Assembly (NCBI GenBank): GCA_038207625.1
Contig: JBBQZO010000018.1
Coordinates: 49,056 to 113,055 of the forward strand
Source of the DNA: JBBQZO01 sp038207625
GTDB taxonomy: Bacteria > Pseudomonadota > Gammaproteobacteria > Burkholderiales > Burkholderiaceae_D
Direction: 5' to 3'
DNA length: 64,000 nucleotides
The notes beneath the pieces are model-generated. The model made no database searches. It worked only from the letters and a program-made list of their open reading frames with translations, and was not told the origin of the DNA. Below are positions 1 to 7,640 of the stretch, in pieces; positions within the stretch are counted from its first letter, which is position 1; each line of letters begins with the position of its first letter. Made by a program: the position numbers and the translations under genes.

Positions 1-539
1 TTGCCCACCGGTAGCGTAACCCGGTCGCCGTCCTCGTGCGACTCTTCCTTGAGCAGGTAGCCGATCACGCGCTGGGTGCCCGAGCGCAGCGAATACGATT
101 CGAGGTCGCAGATCAGGCCATGCATGCGCTGGCTCAGCCCGGCCAGCATCTTGCGCGCGAACGCCGGGTCGCGCGCAATCTCGTCGAACACGGTGTGCTT
201 GGCCACATGCAGCAGCAGCGAGTCGGCCAGCGCCTGCGCCGTGACGATGTAGGGCTTTTCCATGAACATCAGCGCCTCGCCGAAACTGTGGCCAGGACCG
301 ATCAGCTCGATCACCTTCTCGCTGCCTTGCGCGGACGTAAACGACAGCTTGACCTGGCCGTAGATGACGATGTGAAAACCGACGCAGGGGTCGCCGCGCA
401 TGAAGATGGTGTCGCCCCGCTCCACATGCGATTCGGTGGTGCCCAGCGCGATGCGGTCGAGCTCTGCCTCCTCCATCGCATTGAACAGGGGCAGGCGCGC
501 GAGGAAGGTCTGGACCTTGATCTTGGTGGGTTTTTCCAT
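1..539 (-). CDS. Crp/Fnr-family regulator, Dnr/NnrR-like (3' end cut by window)
   Basis: About 179 residues are visible, starting at the ATG at 539. They cover the cyclic-nucleotide-binding-like beta-barrel (around residues 20-110, with GDTIFMRGDP and GPGHSFGEALMFM) and the long dimer helix (ARKMLAGLSQRMHGLICDLE). The helix-turn-helix lies beyond the left edge. There is no N-terminal cysteine cluster, so an O2-sensing [4Fe-4S] Fnr is unlikely. The neighbours (hemN 13 bp upstream in the same direction, with narK and an NO reductase nearby) suggest a Dnr/NnrR-type NO- or redox-responsive activator. That ligand is inference; the family call is firm. It is probably co-transcribed with hemN from the FNR-type promoter above. 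Confidence 0.85.
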   Translation of the reverse strand, partial: MEKPTKIKVQTFLARLPLFNAMEEAELDRIALGTTESHVERGDTIFMRGDPCVGFHIVIYGQVKLSFTSAQGSEKVIELIGPGHSFGEALMFMEKPYIVTAQALADSLLLHVAKHTVFDEIARDPAFARKMLAGLSQRMHGLICDLESYSLRSGTQRVIGYLLKEESHEDGDRVTLPVG

Positions 540-552
540 GATGGGCGTCGCC

Positions 553-1977
553 TCAGATCGTCTTCGAGTAGCGCAGCGGCGCCGGACTGACGTTGTGCCC
601 GCCCAGATAGGCGTCGAATGCCATGCACACATTGCGAATCAGCAGCCGGCCCTTGAGCGTGACCACCAGCGCATCGGCGCCGATGTCGACCAGGCCATCG
701 GCTTCGAGCTGGCGCAGCGCCTCCAGTTCGGCGGCGAAATACTGTACGAAGCTAGTCCCACCGGGCATCTGCACGGACGCGTAGGACAGCTCGAAATCGC
801 ACATCAGCTGGCCAATCACACGCCGGCGCAACAGGTCGTCGGCGCTTAAGGTGATGCCGCGCGCGATCGGCAACACGTCCTTGTCGAGCAGCGCGTAGTA
901 GCCCGTCAGCGATTTGTCATTCTGGCTGTAGCTGCCGCCCACGGCGCTGATGGCCGACACGCCCACGGCCACCATGTCGCTCTCGGCGTGGGTCGAGTAG
1001 CCCTGGAAATTGCGGTGCAACTTGCCTTCGCGCTGGGACACCGCCAGGTCGTCATCGGGCTTGGCGAAATGGTCCATGCCGATATACACATAACCGGCCG
1101 CGCTGAGCCGGTCGATACACAGGTGCAGCATATCGAGCTTGGCGTCGGGCGTGGGCAAATCCTCGCTCACGATCAGGCGCTGCGACTTGAACAGGTGCGG
1201 CATGTGCGCGTAGTTGTAGATCGCGATGCGGTCCGGATTGGCCGCGATCACCTTGGTCAACGTCTGCCCCATCGTCGTGGCACTCTGCTTGGGCAAGCCG
1301 TAGATCAGGTCGATGCTGATCGAGCGAAAACCGGCCGCGCGCGCCGCCTCGATCACCTCGACCGTCTGCTCCTCGGGCTGGATGCGATTGACGGCGGCCT
1401 GCACGTCGGCGTCGAAATCCTGCACGCCCAGACTGATCCGGTTGAAACCCTGCTTGCGCAGCGTGCGGATGCGCTCGGGCGTGACGGTGCGCGGATCGAC
1501 CTCGACCGAATATTCGCCTTGCGCGTCGGGCGCGAACGCGAACCACTGGCGCAAACACGCCAGCAAGTCCTCCATTTGTTCGTCGCTCAGGTAGGTTGGG
1601 GTGCCGCCGCCGAAATGCAGTTGCTCGAGCTGGTTCATGCCGGCGAACAGCCGGCCCTGCATGGCGATTTCGCGTTTCAAGTACGCCAGGTAGATCACCG
1701 CCTTGTCGTGTTCCTTGGTGATGATCTTGTTGCAGGCGCAGTAGTAGCACAGCGACTCGCAAAACGGGATGTGCACATACAGCGACAGCGGATGGTGTTC
1801 GCCAGCGCGCACGCGCGTGACCGCCTGCTCGTATTCAGGCACGGGAAAGTGTTTCGAGAAGCGGTCGGCGGTCGGATAGGACGTGTAGCGCGGCCCCATC
1901 TGATTGAGCTTGCGGATCAGCGCGGCGTCAAATTCCACCGACGGGACCAGCGCAATTACTGAGGAAGAAATAGTCAT
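553..1977 (-). CDS. hemN: Oxygen-independent coproporphyrinogen III oxidase (radical SAM)
   Basis: A protein of 474 aa, normal for HemN, which converts coproporphyrinogen III to protoporphyrinogen IX without O2 in haem synthesis. The radical-SAM cysteines are C73, C77 and C80 in HIPFCESLCYYCACNK, followed by the glycine-rich SAM motif (LHFGGGTPTYL) and the usual C-terminal winged region. An in-frame extension reaches further upstream, but the start at 1977 is preferred because ACGGAGCACACG gives a ribosome site just before it. An FNR-type box lies about 91 bp upstream and the Crp/Fnr gene follows after 13 bp. This fits haem supply under low O2 for the NO reductase encoded nearby. Confidence 0.95.
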   Translation of the reverse strand: MTISSSVIALVPSVEFDAALIRKLNQMGPRYTSYPTADRFSKHFPVPEYEQAVTRVRAGEHHPLSLYVHIPFCESLCYYCACNKIITKEHDKAVIYLAYLKREIAMQGRLFAGMNQLEQLHFGGGTPTYLSDEQMEDLLACLRQWFAFAPDAQGEYSVEVDPRTVTPERIRTLRKQGFNRISLGVQDFDADVQAAVNRIQPEEQTVEVIEAARAAGFRSISIDLIYGLPKQSATTMGQTLTKVIAANPDRIAIYNYAHMPHLFKSQRLIVSEDLPTPDAKLDMLHLCIDRLSAAGYVYIGMDHFAKPDDDLAVSQREGKLHRNFQGYSTHAESDMVAVGVSAISAVGGSYSQNDKSLTGYYALLDKDVLPIARGITLSADDLLRRRVIGQLMCDFELSYASVQMPGGTSFVQYFAAELEALRQLEADGLVDIGADALVVTLKGRLLIRNVCMAFDAYLGGHNVSPAPLRYSKTI

Positions 1978-2032
1978 CGTGTGCTCCGTCTGCCAGTCGC
2001 TCCGGGACATGGAGCGCGATCCGTCCAAGGGC

Positions 2033-2075
2033 AGTCTTGCAACGGTGCAATGCACAATTCATTGATATGTATCAT
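2033..2075 (-). promoter_or_regulatory. FNR/Dnr-type box and likely hemN promoter
   Basis: TTGAT-ATGT-ATCAT at 2062-2075 matches the FNR consensus TTGAT-N4-ATCAA at 9 of 10 positions. It is centred at 2068.5. A class II FNR-activated start 41.5 bp downstream would fall near 2027, leaving a leader of about 50 nt to the hemN ATG at 1977. A weak -10-like AAGACT (minus strand) lies near 2033-2038. Fnr and Dnr share this consensus, so the actual regulator is open. It could be the protein encoded at 1-539. Confidence 0.75.
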
Positions 2076-2659
2076 AGCCATGTGCGCCGTGTTCACGAAG
2101 CGCGCAGACGACCTACGCCGCCTAGGCATTTTGGGCTACGCCGCGCGCACCGGCCTGGCAACACGTCGCCTGATCTGCCGTGGGGACGCCCCACCCCACC
2201 ATCGGTCCGGGCCCAACGCCAACACGCATGCGGCCAACAACGGCAGGTGTCGCAAGTCGAGACACTCTATCCCGAACACGATTTCTCTGGACTGTATCGC
2301 GCACGCCATCGTCACCATCACCACGGAAATGGCGTGCCTGAACGACGCCGCATCGACAATGACGACATCCGGAGCGCAGACGCACGCCGATTACGCGTAT
2401 TCACAGCGCTATCGGGCCGCTCCCTTGTTGATCCGTGTCGCGTGCGCCTCAAGCGATGGACAACACCTTTGCAGCACCGGCGATCGGCTCCGGCCCCGAC
2501 GGGCGCGCGCGTTGTTGCGGACGAGCAACCACGTCGTTGCTCACGCAGCGCTTCGATGTACACTGTCCTTGCACTGCAATTGCAAGACAACGAAGACACT
2601 ATCCACGAAGCCAGAGCTGCACTTGGCCATTGATAGCCCCCCCTAACTTGAGGCATACG
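2076..2659. other. Intergenic region without a supported gene
   Basis: Open frames exist here on both strands, but they are arginine- and histidine-rich, match no family I recognise and overlap each other. The stretch should contain the promoter of the bufferin-like gene at 2660. A short imperfect dyad CTTGCA-N7-TGCAAG lies at 2568-2586, about 75 bp before that start codon. I cannot assign it to a regulator. Confidence 0.4.
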
Positions 2660-2929
2660 ATGAAAAAAGCTCTTCAAACAGGTACCTTGATCGCCGCCGC
2701 CGCCGCAATGGCCGTATCGGGCTCCGTCTTTGCCGCTACCGATACCATTAGCGCAGGCGACAAAGTCCATTGCAGCGGCATCAATAGCTGCAAGGGCACC
2801 AGTGAATGCGCAAGTGCGGAAAACAAATGCAAGGGTCAAAATGTCTGCAAGGGTCATGGCTTCGTGAGCACCAAAGCCTCCGAATGCCTGACAAAAAACG
2901 GCAAAATCATTGATCTGAACAAGAAATAA
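2660..2929 (+). CDS. BufA2-like (DUF2282-type) bufferin metallophore peptide
   Basis: A peptide of 89 aa. Residues 1-25 look like a Sec signal peptide (MKKA, an alanine-rich core, cut near SVFA). The mature part has a spaced cysteine pattern: KVHCSGINSCKG, then NKCKGQNVCKGHGF, then SECLTK. This pattern is typical of the small bufferin-type metallophores linked to copper defence. Family members are normally encoded next to a DUF692 maturation enzyme (BufB) and its partner (BufC), which install the metal-binding modification. Neither is present here, since the next genes are tetR and map. The peptide is therefore an orphan that may use a distant BufBC or act unmodified. The start at 2660 fits the signal peptide; only weak SD sequence precedes it. 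Confidence 0.75.
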   Translation: MKKALQTGTLIAAAAAMAVSGSVFAATDTISAGDKVHCSGINSCKGTSECASAENKCKGQNVCKGHGFVSTKASECLTKNGKIIDLNKK

Positions 2930-3024
2930 TCCAGACCGAGTCGGCACCAGAACTCCTTGAGTATTGCCGCGTTGCGACAGATGGCTTGGTCAATTATTTT
3001 GTCGATGATCACGCCAACTTGAGC

Positions 3025-3060
3025 TTGACGCCACCAAATAGAATCTATATTCTATTTGTA
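3025..3060 (+). promoter_or_regulatory. tetR promoter with perfect 24-bp operator; predicted leaderless start
   Basis: A -35 TTGACG (3025-3030) is followed after 17 bp by -10 TATTCT (3048-3053). Seven bases further, transcription would start at 3060, which is the A of the tetR start codon. A perfect inverted repeat CAAATAGAAT-CTAT-ATTCTATTTG (3035-3058) covers the spacer, the -10 and the place where a ribosome site would be. No Shine-Dalgarno sequence precedes the ATG. The simplest reading is an autoregulated, leaderless tetR-map mRNA. Confidence 0.75.
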
Positions 3061-3647
3061 TGGTCAGACTCGCAAAATACAACGAAAACACCTTCATTGA
3101 CGCCGCTATCGAGATCGCATCCCAATGCGGCATCGCCTCTGTGTCGATGTCGGCCATTGCCACCAAAGCGGGCGCGCCGATCGGATCGGTGTATCACCGC
3201 TTCGATTCACGCAGCACGATACTGGCGCGCGCATGGGTAACGGTAAAGGCTGACTTCCGGCTGGAGGTTGCCACGCTGTGGGAACAGGCCGACACCTGGG
3301 CGGGCGTGCAAGCACTGCTGAGCTGGTGCCGCGCCAAGCCCGTGTACGCCCGCTTCCTGTTGCAATACGACGACTGCCCGGACTTTGGCGGCGCGCTGGC
3401 AGCCGAACTGATCGATCGTCTCGATGCCGAGCAATTGCAGCTCGACGCCTGCTTCGCGCGCTGTACGCACGCTTTACGCTGCAACACCGACGACGCCAGG
3501 CATACGGTCCGATTTGCGCTCATCGATGCGCCGATCGCCATCGTCAAACCCTATCTGATGCAAAATCAGTCCATCCCCCCCCATGTCGACATGGTTTTGC
3601 GCGCGTCGCACGACGCCGTGTGCGCATGGACAACCCAAGCCAACTAA
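3060..3647 (+). CDS. TetR/AcrR-family repressor
   Basis: A protein of 195 aa with a typical N-terminal TetR helix-turn-helix. It begins MVRLAKYNENTFIDAAIEIA, with the recognition part AIATKAGAPIGSVYHRFDSR around residues 32-52. The C-terminal ligand domain carries no signature I can link to an effector. The ATG directly abuts a perfect palindrome that is almost surely its own operator. The methionine aminopeptidase gene starts 7 bp after its stop, so both should be co-repressed. No efflux pump or oxidoreductase, the common TetR targets, is adjacent. The regulated function is therefore likely the peptidase itself or a distant gene. Confidence 0.9.
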   Translation: MVRLAKYNENTFIDAAIEIASQCGIASVSMSAIATKAGAPIGSVYHRFDSRSTILARAWVTVKADFRLEVATLWEQADTWAGVQALLSWCRAKPVYARFLLQYDDCPDFGGALAAELIDRLDAEQLQLDACFARCTHALRCNTDDARHTVRFALIDAPIAIVKPYLMQNQSIPPHVDMVLRASHDAVCAWTTQAN

Positions 3648-3654
3648 ACGAACT

Positions 3655-4449
3655 ATGCGCTATTCCACTCAAACCGACTCAGGAAGACGAATTCCACTAC
3701 ATGACGAAGCGGGTTTCGAAGCCATGCGCGCGGCCGGCCGCGTTGCCGCGGACACCTTGGATTTTATTGCACCTTACGTGATAGCGGGCGTGTCGACCGC
3801 CAAATTGGATGCGCTGTGTGAAGAATTCATGCGTGCGGCAGGCAGCATTCCGGCCACCATCGACTATCACGGCTACAAACATGCCAGCTGTATTTCGGTC
3901 AACCATGTGGTAACGCACGGCATCCCGTCCGACGCGAAGATTTTGCGCAATGGTGACATCGTCAACATCGATGTCACGCCCAAGCTGAACGGATGGCATG
4001 GCGACACCAGCCGCACGTTTGAAGTGGGGACGGTGTCGATCCTGGCCGCCCGACTGGTGAAAACCACGTATGAAGCGATGATGGCGGGGATCGCTTTGGT
4101 GCGACCGGGCGCCACGCTGGGCGATGTCGGTGCGGCCATCGAAGCGGTGGCGCGCGCCCAGGGGTTCTCGTCGGTGCGCGACTTTTGCGGGCATGGGGTC
4201 GGCCAGGTGTTTCACGATGCGCCTCAGGTCACCCACTACGGCAAACCGGGCACCGGCATCGTGCTCGAACCGGGCATGATTTTCACGATCGAGCCTATGC
4301 TTAATGCCGGCAGCTATCAGGTCAAGGTACTGCCCGACAAGTGGACCACGGTGACCAAAGACCATTCCTTGTCGGCGCAGTTCGAGCACACGCTGGCGGT
4401 GACCGAAACCGGCTTTGAAATTTTCACGCTACCGGCAGCGCAGCGCTGA
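3655..4449 (+). CDS. map: Type I methionine aminopeptidase, TetR-linked copy
   Basis: A protein of 264 aa that removes the initiator methionine. All catalytic residues of the family can be placed: H88 (VTHGIP), metal ligands D106 (NIDVTP), D117 (WHGDTS), H180 (FCGHGVGQ), E213 (FTIEPM) and E244 (QFEHTL). It should therefore be active. The ATG at 3655 gives an N-terminus that lines up with housekeeping Map just before EAMRAAGR; a longer in-frame start at 3583 would lie inside tetR. A housekeeping map is usually beside rpsB, so this repressor-controlled gene is probably a second, conditional copy. It is coupled to tetR by a 7-bp gap and lacks a clear ribosome site of its own. Confidence 0.92.
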   Translation: MRYSTQTDSGRRIPLHDEAGFEAMRAAGRVAADTLDFIAPYVIAGVSTAKLDALCEEFMRAAGSIPATIDYHGYKHASCISVNHVVTHGIPSDAKILRNGDIVNIDVTPKLNGWHGDTSRTFEVGTVSILAARLVKTTYEAMMAGIALVRPGATLGDVGAAIEAVARAQGFSSVRDFCGHGVGQVFHDAPQVTHYGKPGTGIVLEPGMIFTIEPMLNAGSYQVKVLPDKWTTVTKDHSLSAQFEHTLAVTETGFEIFTLPAAQR

Positions 4450-4529
4450 AAAGATAGGCCCGCACTGCCCTGCCGGTATCGCGCAACGCTGCGCAAGCAG
4501 CTGTACGCTTTGCCGACAGCACGCAATCC

Positions 4530-5915
4530 TTAGCAGGGCATCGCGGCATTCTTGCGCGCATAGCACCACCACGTGATGCCGATGCACGAAGCGTAGAACG
4601 CGATGAAACACCACAGCGCCGCGTCGGGTGCGCCGGTCAGCGCGATCGACGTGCCGTAGCTCTTCGGAATGAAGAACGCGCCATACGCTGCGACAGCCGA
4701 GGTGAAGCCCAGCACTGCGGCGCCCTCCTTGTTGGCATCGACGATGGCCTGGTCCTGAGCCGCCTTGCCTTTGCCGGCGGCGGCGCGCTGGCGTTCGGTC
4801 AAGAAGATCACCGGGATCATCCGGAACGTCGATGCGTTGCCGACGCCCGTGCCGGCAAACAGCAACATGAACATTGCAAAAAAGCCCCAGAAATTGCCAG
4901 CAACGCCGCCGTGCGGCAGAAACGCGATCACGCCGTAGGCGGCGCCCATCATCACGACAAAGGTCCACACGGTCACCTTGGCGCCGCCCAGTTTGTCGGC
5001 CACGATGCCGCCGGCCACGCGTGCCAGCGCGCCGACCAGCGGGCCCAGGAAGGCGTACTGCAGCGGATTGATGTCAGGGAACTGGGTCTTGATCAGCAAC
5101 GGAAAACCGGCCGAGAAACCGATAAAGGAGCCGAAGCAACCGGTGTACAACCAGCACATCAGCCAGTTGTGCTTGCGCTTGAAAATGACGGCTTGCTCGG
5201 CGAACGAAGCCTTCGCCGACGACAGGTCGTTCATGCCAAACCAGGCCATCAAGGTGGTGACGACGATGAACGGCACCCAGATGAAGCCGGCGTTTTGCAG
5301 CCACATCTGCTTCGTTTGTGCGGCCTTGGCCCACAGTTGCGGCTCGCCGCCGATGGCTCCGAACACGCCGGCGGTGATCACCAGTGGCACCACGAACTGC
5401 ACCGCCGACACGCCCAGATTGCCCAGGCCCGCGTTCATGCCCAGCGCATAGCCTTTTTGCGCTTTCGGAAAAAAGAAGCTGATGTTGGCCATCGACGAGG
5501 CGAAGTTGCCGCCGCCGAAACCACACAGCAGCGCCAGGATCAGCATCGTCGGATAGCTGGTATTGACATCCTGCACGGCCATGCCGATGCCGATCGCCGG
5601 AATCAGCAGCGAGGCGGTGGAAATGGTGGTCCATTTGCGTCCGCCGAAAATGGGCACCATGAACGAGTAGAAGATGCGCAATGTCGCCCCCGACAAGCCG
5701 GGCAGCGCCGTCAGCCAGAACAACTGGTTGGTGCTGTACTTGAAGCCGATGTTGGGCAGATTCACCACCACCACGCTCCACACCATCCACACGGCAAACG
5801 CCAGCAGCAGCGCGGGGATCGAAATCCACAGATTGCGGTTGGCCGTGGCCTTGCCGCTTTGTTGCCAGAAACTTGTGGTCTCCGGCTCCCAGGTATTGAT
5901 CACATATTTACTCAT
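4530..5915 (-). CDS. narK2: NarK2-type nitrate/nitrite transporter (MFS)
   Basis: An inner-membrane protein of 461 aa with about 12 membrane segments. It shows the nitrate-porter signatures of the family: a glycine-rich GFGGGNFASSMANISFFFP in the fifth segment and the NAGLGNLGVSAVQF stretch. Members exchange nitrate for nitrite, or import nitrate, during respiration. The start at 5915 is chosen because GAGGAGAGTGTG sits right before the ATG; an in-frame upstream start lacks this. It lies 57 bp downstream of narK1 on the same strand. Such pairs are often followed by narGHJI, but here map is next on the other strand, so the reductase must be elsewhere. Confidence 0.9.
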   Translation of the reverse strand: MSKYVINTWEPETTSFWQQSGKATANRNLWISIPALLLAFAVWMVWSVVVVNLPNIGFKYSTNQLFWLTALPGLSGATLRIFYSFMVPIFGGRKWTTISTASLLIPAIGIGMAVQDVNTSYPTMLILALLCGFGGGNFASSMANISFFFPKAQKGYALGMNAGLGNLGVSAVQFVVPLVITAGVFGAIGGEPQLWAKAAQTKQMWLQNAGFIWVPFIVVTTLMAWFGMNDLSSAKASFAEQAVIFKRKHNWLMCWLYTGCFGSFIGFSAGFPLLIKTQFPDINPLQYAFLGPLVGALARVAGGIVADKLGGAKVTVWTFVVMMGAAYGVIAFLPHGGVAGNFWGFFAMFMLLFAGTGVGNASTFRMIPVIFLTERQRAAAGKGKAAQDQAIVDANKEGAAVLGFTSAVAAYGAFFIPKSYGTSIALTGAPDAALWCFIAFYASCIGITWWCYARKNAAMPC

Positions 5916-5972
5916 CACACTCTCCTCGATACACGCTGATATGGACGCGGGCGACACGGCGCCCCTGAAACC

Positions 5973-7208
5973 TTAGGCCGGCTGCGCCGCAAGCAGGCGC
6001 TCCGGTTTGAATGAGAAGTGCATCCACACCAGCGATACGCACACCGTGCCGTACAGCAGCATGAAGGCGCTCGAACGCACGCCGGTCAAATCGACCAGGG
6101 CGCCGAACATGATCGGCAGCACAAAGCCGCCCAGGCCGCCGGCCAGGCCGACGACGCCGGAGACGGCGCCGATGTTATGGGTGAAATCGTCGGCGATGAA
6201 CTTGAACACCGATGCCTTGCCGATTGCCATCGCCACGCCGACCACGAACAGCAGCGCGGTAAACATCCACGGCGTCACGCCCACATGCAGGCTGACGTCG
6301 CCGCTGACGGTCTTGATGACCATATTCGTTTGCGGATACGACAGCAGGAAGAAGCACACCCAGCACACCCACATCACGGCCCAGGTCACCTTGTAGGCGC
6401 CGAAACGGTCGGCGATCCAGCCGCCCAGCGCGCGCAGCACGCCGCCCGGCAGCGAGAAACAGGCCGCCAGCAAGGCCGCCAGGCGCATGTCGAAGCCGTA
6501 TTCGGACACGTAGTATTTGGTCATCCACAGCGCCAGCCCCACGTAGCCGCCGAACACCACCGAGTAGTACTGGCAATAGCGCCACACGCGCGGGTCCTTG
6601 AGCACCTTCATTTGCTCTTTGAAAGACACCCCGGCCGGCACCTGGTGCGACTTGTCGGTGTACGAAAAAAACCAGAACAGCAGCGCCGTGACCAGCATCG
6701 CACCGGCATACACCTTGGGCAGCATCTGCCAGCCGAAGGCGGTGATGATGGCCGGCGCGACAAACTTGGTCAGCGCCGAGCCGGAATTGCCCGCGCCGAA
6801 AATACCCATCGCCAGACCGCGCCGCTCCTGCTGGAACCAGCGCGCTACATAGGGCGTGCCGACCGAGAACGAGCCGCCGGCCAGGCCGACGAACAGGCCC
6901 AGCACCAGGAAGTGCCAATACGCGGTGGCGTAGCTGATCAGGTAGATCGGCAGCACGGTCGAGAGCATCAGCAGGAAGAACACGATGCGCCCGCCGAACT
7001 TGTCAGTCCAGATGCCCAGCGGCACGCGCACCAGCGAGCCGGTCAGCACCGGCATCGCCGCCAGCAGGCCAAATTGGGTTTCGTTCAGCCCCAGATGGGT
7101 CTTGATGGGGATGCCCAATACTGCGAACATCATCCATACCGCAAAACAGATGGTGAAGGCGAAGGTGCTGCTGATTAACACCGAAAGCCGTTGATGATTA
7201 GTTGCCAC
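5973..7208 (-). CDS. narK1: NarK1-type nitrate transporter (MFS)
   Basis: A protein of 411 aa with 12 predicted membrane segments. The LGIWTDKFGGR loop between segments 2 and 3 and the GFGxG-like stretch GLAGGSFSVGTPYVARWFQ identify the nitrate/nitrite porter branch. NarK1 proteins are generally proton-nitrate symporters, whereas NarK2 acts as an antiporter. The pair therefore allows start-up and steady-state uptake. I choose the GTG at 7208 as start because GGAGAAG lies 5 bases before it and the sequence then reads ATNHQRLSVLISSTFAF. The upstream ATG options lack a ribosome site. It forms an operon with narK2. Confidence 0.88.
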   Translation of the reverse strand: MATNHQRLSVLISSTFAFTICFAVWMMFAVLGIPIKTHLGLNETQFGLLAAMPVLTGSLVRVPLGIWTDKFGGRIVFFLLMLSTVLPIYLISYATAYWHFLVLGLFVGLAGGSFSVGTPYVARWFQQERRGLAMGIFGAGNSGSALTKFVAPAIITAFGWQMLPKVYAGAMLVTALLFWFFSYTDKSHQVPAGVSFKEQMKVLKDPRVWRYCQYYSVVFGGYVGLALWMTKYYVSEYGFDMRLAALLAACFSLPGGVLRALGGWIADRFGAYKVTWAVMWVCWVCFFLLSYPQTNMVIKTVSGDVSLHVGVTPWMFTALLFVVGVAMAIGKASVFKFIADDFTHNIGAVSGVVGLAGGLGGFVLPIMFGALVDLTGVRSSAFMLLYGTVCVSLVWMHFSFKPERLLAAQPA

Positions 7209-7280
7209 GATACTTCTCCATAGACGCATGAGCCGATACCGAAAGAGTACGTTGCGCGGCACAACACCACTATTAGCCGG

Positions 7281-7337
7281 AGGGGTATTTTAGGAAAGCA
7301 ATCAGGCTAGCGCGCTAGGCCAAAGTGACTAGCGCGC
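7281..7337 (-). promoter_or_regulatory. Possible narK1 control region (NarL-like heptamer, CTAGCGCGC repeats)
   Basis: On the minus strand TACCCCT (complement of 7281-7287) fits the NarL/NarP heptamer TACYYMT, 73 bp before the narK1 GTG. Further upstream a perfect 12-bp palindrome CTAGCGCGCTAG (7307-7318) is followed 22 bp later by the direct copy CTAGCGCGC (7329-7337), two helix turns away. A single heptamer is weak evidence, and I recognise no regulator for the CTAGCGCGC sites. Confidence 0.3.
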
Positions 7338-7525
7338 CCGTTGTGCGGCTACGTCGTGCGGTGTAAGCGGCACGCAGCGCACGGGCCGTCGCAACGCTGC
7401 CCATGCGCACGGCGTCATAGGTACATGGCGCCGCTCGGTGGCTTGCGCTGCGTCGCCGGCGTCGCACGATCCGGGTGCGCGCGCTGCGCACGACATGCGA
7501 TTTTGCTCGCTGTGCTGGCATTTTT

Positions 7526-7575
7526 AAGATGCATGTAACTTGCATCTTCTAATACTTGTGGATAAAATGCATCTT
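7526..7575 (+). promoter_or_regulatory. qNor promoter with NsrR-like operator plus half-site
   Basis: A near-perfect dyad AAGATGCA-N7-TGCATCTT spans 7526-7548 and matches the known NsrR operator (AAGATGCATTT, one base, then its complement). A second consensus half-site AAATGCATCTT lies at 7565-7575. A promoter TTGCAT (7540-7545), 17 bp, TAAAAT (7563-7568) is interlaced. The full operator covers the -35 and the half-site covers the -10 and start. This predicts repression of the NO reductase by an NsrR-type [Fe-S] NO sensor. No nsrR gene is in the window. Confidence 0.8.
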
Positions 7576-7640
7576 TAACGGACCAGCAGAACTTGCCCGG
7601 CCCGCCCGCACCTCCACTCCAACAATAAGGAATCCACGCC

